A DNA stretch of 64,000 bases from Hyunsoonleella aquatilis (GTDB lineage Bacteria > Bacteroidota > Bacteroidia > Flavobacteriales > Flavobacteriaceae), in NCBI RefSeq assembly GCF_014270105.1, contig NZ_JACNMF010000004.1, positions 1-64,000 of the forward strand, read 5' to 3'. Made by a program: the position numbers and the translations under genes. Below are positions 26,703 through 36,373 of the stretch, one piece after another (the first letter of the stretch is position 1; each line of letters starts with the position of its first letter). Below the pieces are notes generated by a model, which was given only the letters and a program-made list of their open reading frames with translations, did not search any database and was not told the DNA's origin.

Positions 26703-27917
26703 ATGAAAACCCTGCTAACCAAGACTCTTGTTGCCTTATTTTTACTATTATCCGCTACTGCTTTTGCGCATTTGCCTAATCAAAGTTACCTCTATTTAAG
26801 GATTTATGAAGATAAGGGTATTGAAGGCCGTTATGAAATAAATGTTAGGGAGCTAAACGATATTTTCAATTTAAACCTGCCCAAAAATGCAACGCCTGAG
26901 GACGTTGAGCCCTACGCCGCTCAAATTCAAGCGTACATTCTTCAAAATGCGGGGTTTAGTTCTGATTTTGGGAAGCATGATATCAATTTTACCGAAATAG
27001 GAGACATTTGGATCAGCACTGGTAATTTTATGCAATTTTATTTTAACCTCAGCAATATGAAGACCCTTCCGGAGGATTTGACTATCTACTATAATATTGC
27101 CTTTGAGGAGGACGATGAGCACAAAGGGTTTGTTGTAGTGGAATACAATTGGAAAGCGGGCGTGATAAACGAAGAAGCCAACATCGTTATGGATTTTGGT
27201 CCGGACGATACCGAAGGCGTGCTAGACTTGAGCGATTCGCACACCATGACAGGGTTTATTGCCATGATAAAACAAGGTATTTGGCACATTTGGATTGGCA
27301 TTGACCACATCCTCTTTTTATTGGCGCTAATTTTACCCGCCGTAGTTCGGAGAAAAGACAACACAATTTTCGGGTGGGAACCCGTAATGACCTTTAAATC
27401 GGCATTTATTTACATCATAAAAGTAGTATCGTTTTTTACTATTGCCCATACTATCACGCTTACTTTGGCCTCGTTGCAATTGGTTAACCTGCCGTCCCGT
27501 TTGGTAGAATCAATTATTGCATTTTCCATTGCATTGGCCGCATACCATAATATCAAACCAATATTTAAGATGAAGGATTGGGTTATTGCCTTTATTTTTG
27601 GGCTGTTCCACGGGTTTGGGTTTGCAACGGTTTTAGGCGATTTAGGGTTATCCAATGAATTTTTAACGCTCTCGCTTTTAGGGTTTAATATTGGCGTTGA
27701 AATAGGACAGTTGATTATTATCGCCATTATTTTTCCCATATTGTATTTTATCAGAAAGCTTAAACTGTATCCAAAATTTATCTTTTATACCTCCATAATA
27801 TTGATTGTGGTGTCATTGCTTTGGTGCTATGAACGCGTGTTTGACGACAATCTGATGTTTGACGATTACATAAGAATATACGGTTTTAAATTTGCGCAGT
27901 GGCTTGGTTTAAAATAA
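26703..27917 (+). CDS. HupE/UreJ-like membrane protein (putative metal permease)
   Basis: 404 residues. A signal peptide (1-22, ending TAFA) leads to a soluble domain of about 180 residues, then about six to seven membrane segments. Family signatures are IWHIWIGIDHILFLLALILP (about 197-216) and GLFHGFGFATVLGDLG (about 301-316), with His and Asp residues in the membrane. HupE/UreJ proteins are linked to nickel, cobalt or other metal uptake, so metal transport at the inner membrane is likely, but the metal is unknown. It is the first gene of the plus arm, 49 nt before the large synthetase. Together with the TonB receptor and His-rich protein of the other arm, it gives the locus a metal-handling flavour. 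Confidence 0.85.
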   Translation: MKTLLTKTLVALFLLLSATAFAHLPNQSYLYLRIYEDKGIEGRYEINVRELNDIFNLNLPKNATPEDVEPYAAQIQAYILQNAGFSSDFGKHDINFTEIGDIWISTGNFMQFYFNLSNMKTLPEDLTIYYNIAFEEDDEHKGFVVVEYNWKAGVINEEANIVMDFGPDDTEGVLDLSDSHTMTGFIAMIKQGIWHIWIGIDHILFLLALILPAVVRRKDNTIFGWEPVMTFKSAFIYIIKVVSFFTIAHTITLTLASLQLVNLPSRLVESIIAFSIALAAYHNIKPIFKMKDWVIAFIFGLFHGFGFATVLGDLGLSNEFLTLSLLGFNIGVEIGQLIIIAIIFPILYFIRKLKLYPKFIFYTSIILIVVSLLWCYERVFDDNLMFDDYIRIYGFKFAQWLGLK

Positions 27918-27966
27918 TTACATAACTTAACGGAAAAATTTCTTTTAGAGAATTTCAAAAAAAGTT

Positions 27967-30900
27967 GTGAAAAAGGACATTAAACCCATGTCTTTACTGG
28001 AAAAATGGAAAAGTAAAGACAAAAAGCCGTCGGCTTCTAATACCATTGAAAAGGCGCCACCAGATGCCAAAATCCCACTCTCCTATGGGCAGAAAAGACT
28101 GTGGTTCCTACAGCAGATGTATCCCGAAAATGTGTTCTATAATCTATCGGAATACTTCACTTTTGAGGGGGATTTGAATGTAGATGCCCTAAAGCACAGT
28201 TTAAAAACTTTTTTTGAAAAGCACCAGGTTTTTAGGTCCTATTATGAGGTTGATGAGAATGGAAAACCCATACTTAAAATTGACGATGCCATCAATTTCA
28301 ATATTCTTGAGGAAGATTTCAGCAGTCATCCCGAAACCGAAAAGGAATTAAAGGCTAAACAATTTATGGATAGGCAGGCGGACCATAGTTTCAGCCTGTC
28401 CGTCGCACCACTATTTAAGGCTTCATTATTTAAGTTTACTGAAACCAAACACATCCTTCTTTTAACCTTTCATCATATTATTTCGGATCAGTGGTCGATG
28501 AATATTTTAAGGGAAGAACTAGCGGAATACTACAACCACTTTATTAAAGGTGAAACGATACAAATTGAGGCCAATGCCATTGATTTTAGCGATTACGCCT
28601 TTTGGCAAAATAAACATCAAACCTTTGATAAACAGCTTTCATATTGGAGGAAGAAATTATCCGGCAACATTCGGGTTTTAGATTTACCTACTGATTTTAA
28701 ACGCCCCGTAACGCCGTCATACCATGGCACCGAACTTACCCTGAATTTTGATGAAAATTTTTCAGGTCGAATTTTAGAATTGGCAAAAAATATGGGCACA
28801 ACCCCCTTTGTACTTTTTTTATCGGCCTACTATCTCTTGTTGCATAATTTTTCGAAACAGGAAGACATTATAGTGGGCACCCCGGTGGCCAACAGAAACC
28901 AAAAGCAGTTGGAATCTATTTTTGGGCTGTTTATTGATACGATGGTTTTAAGAACTTCGATTAAAAAAGAGTTCACCGTTTCCCAATTTATTGAAGAAGT
29001 AAAAACTGTTTTTACGGAAGGGCTGGCCAACAAAGATGTACCTTTTGATATGCTGGTCAAGAAAATGCAGATAGAACGTTCCCTTTCTGTCAATCCGTTG
29101 TTTCAGACCATGTTTGTGTACATCCCAAAATCTGAATTGCCTTCCTTTGGAAACGAGGTAACCCTCACCGAAAATAAAGATTATATTGCCGAGGTTTCAA
29201 AATTTGACCTCACCCTTTTTATCCACGAGGACCATGGTAAAATAGTATCAACTTTTGAATACGCCACCGATCTTTTCGAAGCAAACACCATCCAGAGATT
29301 TCAAGATTATTTACAGCATACTCTACATTTTATTGTAGAAAATCCTAACGGGCACATTGAAGATATTCCAGGTTTGTCCGAAGCGGATGAAAAAGTTTTG
29401 CACTTAAATAACTCCCCCAAAGCACATCCTTTTGAAAGCTACAATGCCATCCATCATATTATTGAAGATATTGCTAAAAAGCACCCAAAAAATACAGCAG
29501 TTTCTTTTGAAAATCAATCTATTTCATACGATGAATTAAACCATAAATCTACAGTTCTTGCCACAGAACTCCTCAAAACAAACTCCAATGAAAATACCAT
29601 TGTAGGGCTTTGTGTTGAACGCTCTTTGGACATGATTATCGGGATGCTTGCCATATTAAAAGCGGGACGTGCCTATCTGCCCATTGACCCCGATTATCCC
29701 TCCCAGCGTATCGCTTTCATATTAAAGGATTCAAAGGTGAAACAAGTTATTACGCAAACGCCTCTCCTAAAACTATTTGAACAATTTGAGGGTACATCCT
29801 TTTTAATTGACAAAATCAATCTTAACAAATCGGTTGAAACCGAAACGTTTCCTAAAGTGAATGGTGACGCCCTTGCTTATGTAATTTACACTTCCGGAAG
29901 TACTGGACAGCCCAAAGGGGTGCCCATTACCCATAAAAACATTATCAATTCCACTGGTGGCAGGCTAAATTTTTACGACCACCATCCTTCGGCATTTTTG
30001 TTGATGTCGTCCATTTCTTTTGACAGCTCCAAAGCAGGTATTTTTTGGACGCTCTGTACGGGAGGCCACTTGGTTCTTACAAAAAAACGCATGGAGCAGG
30101 ACATTGAAAAAATTGCGGAAACTATTGAACGGCATAATGTTTCGTATACCTTGATGCTCCCCTCCTTGTACAATGTAATTTTGGAAAATGCGGATACATC
30201 AGAATTAAAATCCCTTAACTCAGTGGTTGTGGCGGGTGAGGCCTGTTCCATTTCGCTTTGCGAAAACCATTTTAAAACATTACCTGAGGCCAACCTGTAT
30301 AACGAGTATGGCCCCACGGAAGCATCGGTTTGGTGCATTGCACACAAAATTACACCGGTGGATTTAATGAAGGAGCAAGTACCGATAGGTAAGCCAGTAG
30401 CAAATTCCCAAATACATATTTTGGACGGCGATCTTAAAAAAGTACCCTTTGGTGTTGCCGGCGAGATTTACATTGGAGGGCCTGGGCTTAGCCAAGGCTA
30501 TATCAATCGAGTAGATTTAACAAACAAAGTTTTCATCCAAAATCCATTCATTCCAGAAGAAAAGCTTTATAAAACTGGAGATTTAGGGAAGTACCGAAAT
30601 GACGGCACTATTGATTTTCTTGGTCGCGCCGACCAGCAAATCAAAATTAGAGGCTTTAGGGTTGAACTGGACGACATTGAAAACACCATCAACAACAGCG
30701 GTTTGGTAAAACAAGCTGTGGTTGTAGTAAAACAAGAAACTGGCAAGCCAAAACGGCTGGTGGCCTTTATCGTGCCGAAGTCAAGCTATGATGAAAATTT
30801 GTTAAAGCAGTATCTGAAAAATGCCTTACCGGATTATATGATTCCCCATAGTTTTGCCGAAATTGATCAAATTCCCCTGTTGCCCAACGGGAAAGTTGAC

Positions 30901-33900
30901 AAAACAAAATTGGGTGCGTTAAACATCACCACTAGGGAAAATTCCGAAAACAATAACGAGGGACCCAAAAACGAGCTGGAGCGACAATTATTGGATATTT
31001 GGAAATCCATCCTTGGTATTGACAAGTTAGGTACAAAAGACAATTTTTTCGAAGTTGGCGGGGACTCGATTTTGAGCATTCAAATCATTGCCATGGCCCG
31101 TAAAATGGGGATTGCTATTGCCCCCAACCAATTATTTGAACATCAAACTATTTCTGAACTGGCCATGTTCGTATCGCGGGAAGATGACAAGAATCTCAAC
31201 AAGGAAGATATGGTTATGGGAGACATCCCCCTTAGCCCAATTCAACATTGGTTTTTTGATAGCCACAAATTGGCCCCGGAGTATTGGAACCAAGGGTTTA
31301 AATTCCAGAGTTTACCGCAAAATGTAGGTGAGGAACGATTACAAGTAATAACCCAAAAGATTATCAAAACTCATGATGCCCTGCGCTTAAGTTTTTACCA
31401 AAAGCACGAACAATGGCAGGCTAAAGTTTTGGCTCCCGAAGCGGTGAAAGCTTTTGAAATAATTGATGTTTCAAGGCCTTCAAACGAAAATATTGATATC
31501 GAAATTGAAAAAGGCCTAAAACTAATTCAGGAAAATATCCAGCTTTCGGAAGGCGGGCTGTTTAAATGTATTTTCGTCAAGCACATCGAAAGTTCAAAAA
31601 ACAGCATCATTCTGCTCGCCCATCATTTGGTCATTGATTTCGTGTCGTGGCAAATCATCATAAATGCGTATTCCGAAGCATTTGAAAATGACGATTTGAA
31701 ATGGTTTGAAAACAAAACCGCTTCCATAAAGTCGTGGACAGATCATTTAAAGGAACAGGCTAATTCTGGTAGTTTTTTAAACGAATTACCGTATTGGAAA
31801 GCCCAAACCCAAACGTCAAATATATTCTCTAATTTATCGGAAAACAAACTACCAGTGCATCAAAAGGATGTTAGCAGTATCGACTTCAACATTGATAAAG
31901 GGCTAACACAAAACCTTATGGAACTGGCAAACAAAGCTTTTAATACAAAAACGGATGAGTTACTGCTGACGGCACTGGTTGATACTTTGGCACGTTACGG
32001 CAAAACCGACAGCCTCACCTTGGCATTGGAACGTCATGGGCGGGAAGCAACTGACGCCTCTATGGATTTATCAAATACTGTAGGTTGGTTTACATCGTTT
32101 TTCCCAAAGCGTTTAGATTTGGATTTGAATGGCGACATTGGTTCTAAAATTATGACAGTTAAGGAGCAGATGCGAAGTATTCCAAAAGGCGGAATGGGTT
32201 ATGGCATTTTGAAGTTTTTGACCACCCATTTAAAATCATCCGACTATCCCGAGATTGTTTTCAATTTTTTGGGCAGACAGAATACTGGAGAAACCGACAT
32301 AAAATTCATTTCAAAAAACACCATTCATCCGCTTAGCGAAAGATACTATGTTTTGGAAATCAATGCACTGGTTAAAGATGGGGTTTTAGAAATGGCATGG
32401 AATTATGCCGATCAAATCATTGAAAAAGAAACAATAACCAGTTTGATTGCTAATTTTGACCAAAACTTGAAGCTGATTATTGCCTATTGTTTGGATAGCA
32501 AAACCAGGTTTACACCATCAGACTTCCCGGAAATTGAAGCGACACAAGACGAACTGGACCATTTGTTCAATAGCGAAAACGCAAAGCTTCCTAACCAAAA
32601 TATAAAAACAATATATCCTTTGAACGTTATGCAACAAGGCATACTGTTCCACACCTTAACCTCGGAATACGACCAAGGTTTCCTTAATGTACAATGTACG
32701 ATTGACGGAAAACTAGATGCTGAAATTTTCAAAAAAGCTTGGGGGTTAACAGCAAATCGGCATTCCATTTTAAGATCCTCGGTACATTGGGACAATCTGA
32801 GAAACCCTCTGCTAATTGTTAATACGTCGACAAAAATCAAATTGGACTCTGTCGATTGGCTTAATATAGACGAAACTATACATAACGATAAACTCGCTGA
32901 ACTCAAAAACGACAATAGAACTAAGGGCATAAATTTCAATGAACACCCATTATCCCAAGTACAACTGATTAAAACTAAAACCGATTCGCATATCCTTTTA
33001 TGGTGTTGCCATCATTTACTATTAGATGGTTGGTCAACCAGCATCATTCTTAAGGACCTTTTCTCAATTTACGATTCAGTTCTAAGAAATACTCCGCCGG
33101 ACCTCCCTGCAATTCCTGGTCATGCTTCTTACTTAAATTGGCAAAAACGCATCCCAATCGCAGATGCCAAGAAGTTTTGGAAGCGCACTTTTGAGGGATT
33201 CAATTCCCCTTTTCTGTTCAACCCGAACCAATACGGCATTCAAAATCTGCAAGAACAGAATCTTGCTTTGTCTAAAGAAGTCTCAAAAACTGCCCACGAC
33301 TTAGCCAAATCTTATAAAATTACATTAAACACACTATTTCAGGGGATATGGTCGCTCATCATTTCTAAATTTTCTGGACAGAATGACATTACTTTTGGCA
33401 ATACTGTTTCCGGACGTTCAGGAGATTTCCCAAATATAAATTTGATGGCCGGAATGTTTACCAATGTGTTACCATTTAGAATTGTTGTGCAGGATAAAAG
33501 CAAGATAAGACAATGGTTCCAAGCTCTACAAAAAAATCAACTTGAATCTAGAACGTTTGAACATTTTTCCCTGCCGGAAATTTCAGAATGGATCGAGACC
33601 GAACGTACCAATTTGTTTGACAGCCTCTTCCTTTTTGAGAATTATCCTTGGGAAGACCTCAACATTGGAAACCTTAGCATCCATAGTTCCCAGAGTGGAA
33701 TTACCAGTACCTACCCTGTCACCTTGGCCATTACTACAGGGAAAAAAATCAGAGTTTATTTGATGACAACACCACAATTTGTTTCAGTAGATAACTGTGA
33801 ATGGATGCTTCGTCAATTCCAAAAAATCATTTCCGTTTTAGGTGAAGACGATCCAATTGACTTGGGAAGTCTATTGAACAAAATAGAATCCGCACCAGAT

Positions 33901-34971
33901 GAGAATGCAAGTGTTGTTTTGGAAACACCCCAAGAAACCCACTCTATTGTATCCCCCAAGAATAAAACTGAATTGGAACTGCTGAAGATATGGGAAGCTT
34001 TATTGTCCCAAGAAAATATTGGAACCGCGCATAACTTTTTCCAAATTGGAGGTACATCGCTGATGGCTATTAAAATGTTTACTTTAATTGAAAAACGATT
34101 AGGCTTGCGGATACCTCCAATAACCTTGTTAAAGCATCCCACAATTGCCTCCTTGAGTGATCATATATTAAGAAAGGATGAGAGTCAAGGGTGGAAATAT
34201 GTAGTGCCCATAAAATCCGGAGGCGACAAATCCCCATTGTTTTGTATTCATGGTGGAGGTGGTTTTGTTTTTTTCTTCAACCCCATTGCTCATGGCCTTG
34301 AAAAAGACCGGCCAGTCTATGCTATTCAACCCTCAGGCTCAAATAGCAATACAAATTTGCACCAAAGCATCGAAGAAATGGCACGGGATTATGCCAAGGA
34401 AATAAAAGACATTCAACCAAAAGGACCTTACCACTTATTAGTATATTGTTTTAGTCCAGCAGTAGGTATTGAAATCGCCCGAGAGTTTGAGCAGTCCGGC
34501 GATACGGTTCATCTAATAGTGATAGACAGTATAATCAAACAAGAAGATTTTACGGACCCAACACGGATAAAAATGCGTGTTTCCGGATTTTTGAATCGTT
34601 TGGCCAGCAATCCGTTAAATGCACTTAAATTGATGATTTCAAATAATTACGAGCGCTTTTTGGAATCTTCCGTAATTAAACTGTTTGGTTCTCAAACCAA
34701 AAAGGATTTAGAAAAGATAAAGCAGAATTTAATCCGTATTTACAAACAGTATAGTTGGGGCAGCCCTCATACGGGAAAAACCACGCTTATCCTTACCGAA
34801 AAACCAGACAAGAATTTGAATCCCACTTATATCAAAGCCTGGAAAAGCATCACCACTAATGAAGTTGACGTTCTTTATACAGATGGTCAGCACCATCAAT
34901 TGTTTGAAGCCCCTTATGCAGGTAAATTAGCGACGCAAATTGAAAAGGCCATTAATGATTATAGCACGTAA
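27967..34971 (+). CDS. Large NRPS, C-A-PCP-E-C-PCP-TE
   Basis: 2,334 residues from GTG at 27967; ATG at 27988 is an alternative start. Domains: C1 (about 38-460, HHIISDQ, H169/H170/D174); A (about 485-985, YTSGSTGQPKG, specificity residues about D-S-A-L-V-A-E-V-W-K, first D686, substrate not predicted); PCP1 (Ser1034 in GGDSI); epimerase E (about 1090-1520, HHLVIDFVSW from H1219, ERHGRE, NTVGWFTSFFP); C2 (about 1540-1960, YPLNVMQQGILFHTL, HHLLLDG at 1682-1688, of D-donor type); PCP2 (Ser2031 in GGTSL); thioesterase (about 2085-2334). PCP2 has no adenylation domain, so it needs loading in trans. The thioesterase elbow reads VYCFSPAV, with Cys2161 where Ser is usual; HGGGG and H2309 are present. 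It is cotranscribed with the glycosyltransferase and phosphopantetheinyl transferase. Confidence 0.93.
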   Translation: MKKDIKPMSLLEKWKSKDKKPSASNTIEKAPPDAKIPLSYGQKRLWFLQQMYPENVFYNLSEYFTFEGDLNVDALKHSLKTFFEKHQVFRSYYEVDENGKPILKIDDAINFNILEEDFSSHPETEKELKAKQFMDRQADHSFSLSVAPLFKASLFKFTETKHILLLTFHHIISDQWSMNILREELAEYYNHFIKGETIQIEANAIDFSDYAFWQNKHQTFDKQLSYWRKKLSGNIRVLDLPTDFKRPVTPSYHGTELTLNFDENFSGRILELAKNMGTTPFVLFLSAYYLLLHNFSKQEDIIVGTPVANRNQKQLESIFGLFIDTMVLRTSIKKEFTVSQFIEEVKTVFTEGLANKDVPFDMLVKKMQIERSLSVNPLFQTMFVYIPKSELPSFGNEVTLTENKDYIAEVSKFDLTLFIHEDHGKIVSTFEYATDLFEANTIQRFQDYLQHTLHFIVENPNGHIEDIPGLSEADEKVLHLNNSPKAHPFESYNAIHHIIEDIAKKHPKNTAVSFENQSISYDELNHKSTVLATELLKTNSNENTIVGLCVERSLDMIIGMLAILKAGRAYLPIDPDYPSQRIAFILKDSKVKQVITQTPLLKLFEQFEGTSFLIDKINLNKSVETETFPKVNGDALAYVIYTSGSTGQPKGVPITHKNIINSTGGRLNFYDHHPSAFLLMSSISFDSSKAGIFWTLCTGGHLVLTKKRMEQDIEKIAETIERHNVSYTLMLPSLYNVILENADTSELKSLNSVVVAGEACSISLCENHFKTLPEANLYNEYGPTEASVWCIAHKITPVDLMKEQVPIGKPVANSQIHILDGDLKKVPFGVAGEIYIGGPGLSQGYINRVDLTNKVFIQNPFIPEEKLYKTGDLGKYRNDGTIDFLGRADQQIKIRGFRVELDDIENTINNSGLVKQAVVVVKQETGKPKRLVAFIVPKSSYDENLLKQYLKNALPDYMIPHSFAEIDQIPLLPNGKVDKTKLGALNITTRENSENNNEGPKNELERQLLDIWKSILGIDKLGTKDNFFEVGGDSILSIQIIAMARKMGIAIAPNQLFEHQTISELAMFVSREDDKNLNKEDMVMGDIPLSPIQHWFFDSHKLAPEYWNQGFKFQSLPQNVGEERLQVITQKIIKTHDALRLSFYQKHEQWQAKVLAPEAVKAFEIIDVSRPSNENIDIEIEKGLKLIQENIQLSEGGLFKCIFVKHIESSKNSIILLAHHLVIDFVSWQIIINAYSEAFENDDLKWFENKTASIKSWTDHLKEQANSGSFLNELPYWKAQTQTSNIFSNLSENKLPVHQKDVSSIDFNIDKGLTQNLMELANKAFNTKTDELLLTALVDTLARYGKTDSLTLALERHGREATDASMDLSNTVGWFTSFFPKRLDLDLNGDIGSKIMTVKEQMRSIPKGGMGYGILKFLTTHLKSSDYPEIVFNFLGRQNTGETDIKFISKNTIHPLSERYYVLEINALVKDGVLEMAWNYADQIIEKETITSLIANFDQNLKLIIAYCLDSKTRFTPSDFPEIEATQDELDHLFNSENAKLPNQNIKTIYPLNVMQQGILFHTLTSEYDQGFLNVQCTIDGKLDAEIFKKAWGLTANRHSILRSSVHWDNLRNPLLIVNTSTKIKLDSVDWLNIDETIHNDKLAELKNDNRTKGINFNEHPLSQVQLIKTKTDSHILLWCCHHLLLDGWSTSIILKDLFSIYDSVLRNTPPDLPAIPGHASYLNWQKRIPIADAKKFWKRTFEGFNSPFLFNPNQYGIQNLQEQNLALSKEVSKTAHDLAKSYKITLNTLFQGIWSLIISKFSGQNDITFGNTVSGRSGDFPNINLMAGMFTNVLPFRIVVQDKSKIRQWFQALQKNQLESRTFEHFSLPEISEWIETERTNLFDSLFLFENYPWEDLNIGNLSIHSSQSGITSTYPVTLAITTGKKIRVYLMTTPQFVSVDNCEWMLRQFQKIISVLGEDDPIDLGSLLNKIESAPDENASVVLETPQETHSIVSPKNKTELELLKIWEALLSQENIGTAHNFFQIGGTSLMAIKMFTLIEKRLGLRIPPITLLKHPTIASLSDHILRKDESQGWKYVVPIKSGGDKSPLFCIHGGGGFVFFFNPIAHGLEKDRPVYAIQPSGSNSNTNLHQSIEEMARDYAKEIKDIQPKGPYHLLVYCFSPAVGIEIAREFEQSGDTVHLIVIDSIIKQEDFTDPTRIKMRVSGFLNRLASNPLNALKLMISNNYERFLESSVIKLFGSQTKKDLEKIKQNLIRIYKQYSWGSPHTGKTTLILTEKPDKNLNPTYIKAWKSITTNEVDVLYTDGQHHQLFEAPYAGKLATQIEKAINDYST

Positions 34972-35009
34972 GAGCGCTTTAAAAAGGTTAAAAATTCAAC
35001 AACCAAAGT

Positions 35010-36362
35010 ATGGCCCACATTGCACTTATAATAACAGGTTTAACAGGAAGACTGTATTCAAGCTTTGAAATGGCCACGCGGTTAGAAAAAGAGGGACACA
35101 AAATTACATACCTGTGTCCCATGGATGTTAAGGAAAAGGTAAAAAGTATTGGTTTTGATTATGTTCAACTCCCTGAAATCAACTATAATTTTGAGGCTAA
35201 AAATCAAAAGAACGAACCCCAAACAAACTGGACGAAACGTTTAAAAAATCATTTAAAACATTACTCCAGCCATTACACCAAAGGCAAGGAAATTCTTGGA
35301 TTAGACGTTTATAATAGTATCCTTAATAATCTAAACCCAAACCACATTATTATAGATGCAGAATTGCATGATATCATTTTTGCCTCTTTGAATTTGGACA
35401 CTAAAATTACGTTGTTCACGGCTTGGTTCAACAATGAAATGAGAGCAGATTTGAAGCTCCCCCCAATCCGAACCAGTACTATCCCAGGAAAAGGGATCAA
35501 AGGTAGTTGGCTCGGCATCTTATTATCTTGGACTTTTGTAAAATTAAAAGTTAGAGCAAGGATTATTGTAAACAAATTAAAGTTTAGAGACTACAGGCGA
35601 TGGACGCTTAAAACCTACGCCTTGAAACAAGGAATGCCTCCTGAAAATATCATTTTAAGCAACTTGCCAGATCTTTTCGCCTATACCAATATCCCAACCA
35701 TTTCCATGTCTGTTGCCGAAATGGATTTCCCTCACGACCCACCAAATCATTTCAAATATATTGGCCCGATGGTTTATGAGCAAAGGGAATTGAAGTTTGA
35801 TAAGAATGTGGCAAAAATGATTGAAAGCGTTGTCAAAATAAAATCAGAATCGGAAAAAAAATTGATTTACTTTTCAGCGAGTAGCTTTATTAATCCAGAA
35901 ATGGACTATATCAACAGAGTTATTAAAGCCGTTAACAACAGAAGAGATTGGTTAATGATAGTGAGCCTGGGAGGAAAATTGAATCCCAGTGAATTTGCAT
36001 CCGTGGCTACTGAAAACGTATATATTCTCAGCTGGGCACCTCAACTGCAAGTTTTAAATCAAGCCGATTGTTGCATAACCCATTGTGGCGCAAATAGTTT
36101 GAATGAGTGCATTTATTTTGGAGTACCAATGTTGGCCTACTCAGGGAAATACTTTGAACAAAGCGGTAATGCGGCAAGAATTCATTTTCATAAGTTGGGT
36201 ATTATGGGCGATAAGGATAAGGATAGCCCAAAAATAATTGAAAAGAACTTGGAAAGGGTTTTGGACGATCCTACTTTTAAAAATAATGCCACTCACTATA
36301 AGAAAATTTGCAAAGACTACAAAGAAAGAAGATTGTCTACCATTCTTAAAATAGAAGTTTAA
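35010..36362 (+). CDS. GT1-family (UGT/MGT-like) glycosyltransferase
   Basis: 450 residues. The N-terminal half begins with a glycosyltransferase-B-fold strand (HIALIITGLTGRLYSSFEMA). The C-terminal half carries the GT1 nucleotide-sugar signature: SWAPQLQVLNQADCCITHCG, then NSLNECIYFGVPMLAYSG and the FEQSGNAARI segment. There is no signal peptide or clear membrane span. Such enzymes transfer a sugar from a nucleotide donor to a small-molecule acceptor such as a macrolide or peptide natural product. It lies 38 nt after the large synthetase and 11 nt before the phosphopantetheinyl transferase. I infer that it glycosylates the peptide, for tailoring or self-protection. Sugar and acceptor are unknown. 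Confidence 0.88.
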   Translation: MAHIALIITGLTGRLYSSFEMATRLEKEGHKITYLCPMDVKEKVKSIGFDYVQLPEINYNFEAKNQKNEPQTNWTKRLKNHLKHYSSHYTKGKEILGLDVYNSILNNLNPNHIIIDAELHDIIFASLNLDTKITLFTAWFNNEMRADLKLPPIRTSTIPGKGIKGSWLGILLSWTFVKLKVRARIIVNKLKFRDYRRWTLKTYALKQGMPPENIILSNLPDLFAYTNIPTISMSVAEMDFPHDPPNHFKYIGPMVYEQRELKFDKNVAKMIESVVKIKSESEKKLIYFSASSFINPEMDYINRVIKAVNNRRDWLMIVSLGGKLNPSEFASVATENVYILSWAPQLQVLNQADCCITHCGANSLNECIYFGVPMLAYSGKYFEQSGNAARIHFHKLGIMGDKDKDSPKIIEKNLERVLDDPTFKNNATHYKKICKDYKERRLSTILKIEV

Positions 36363-36373
36363 TTTTATAAAAA

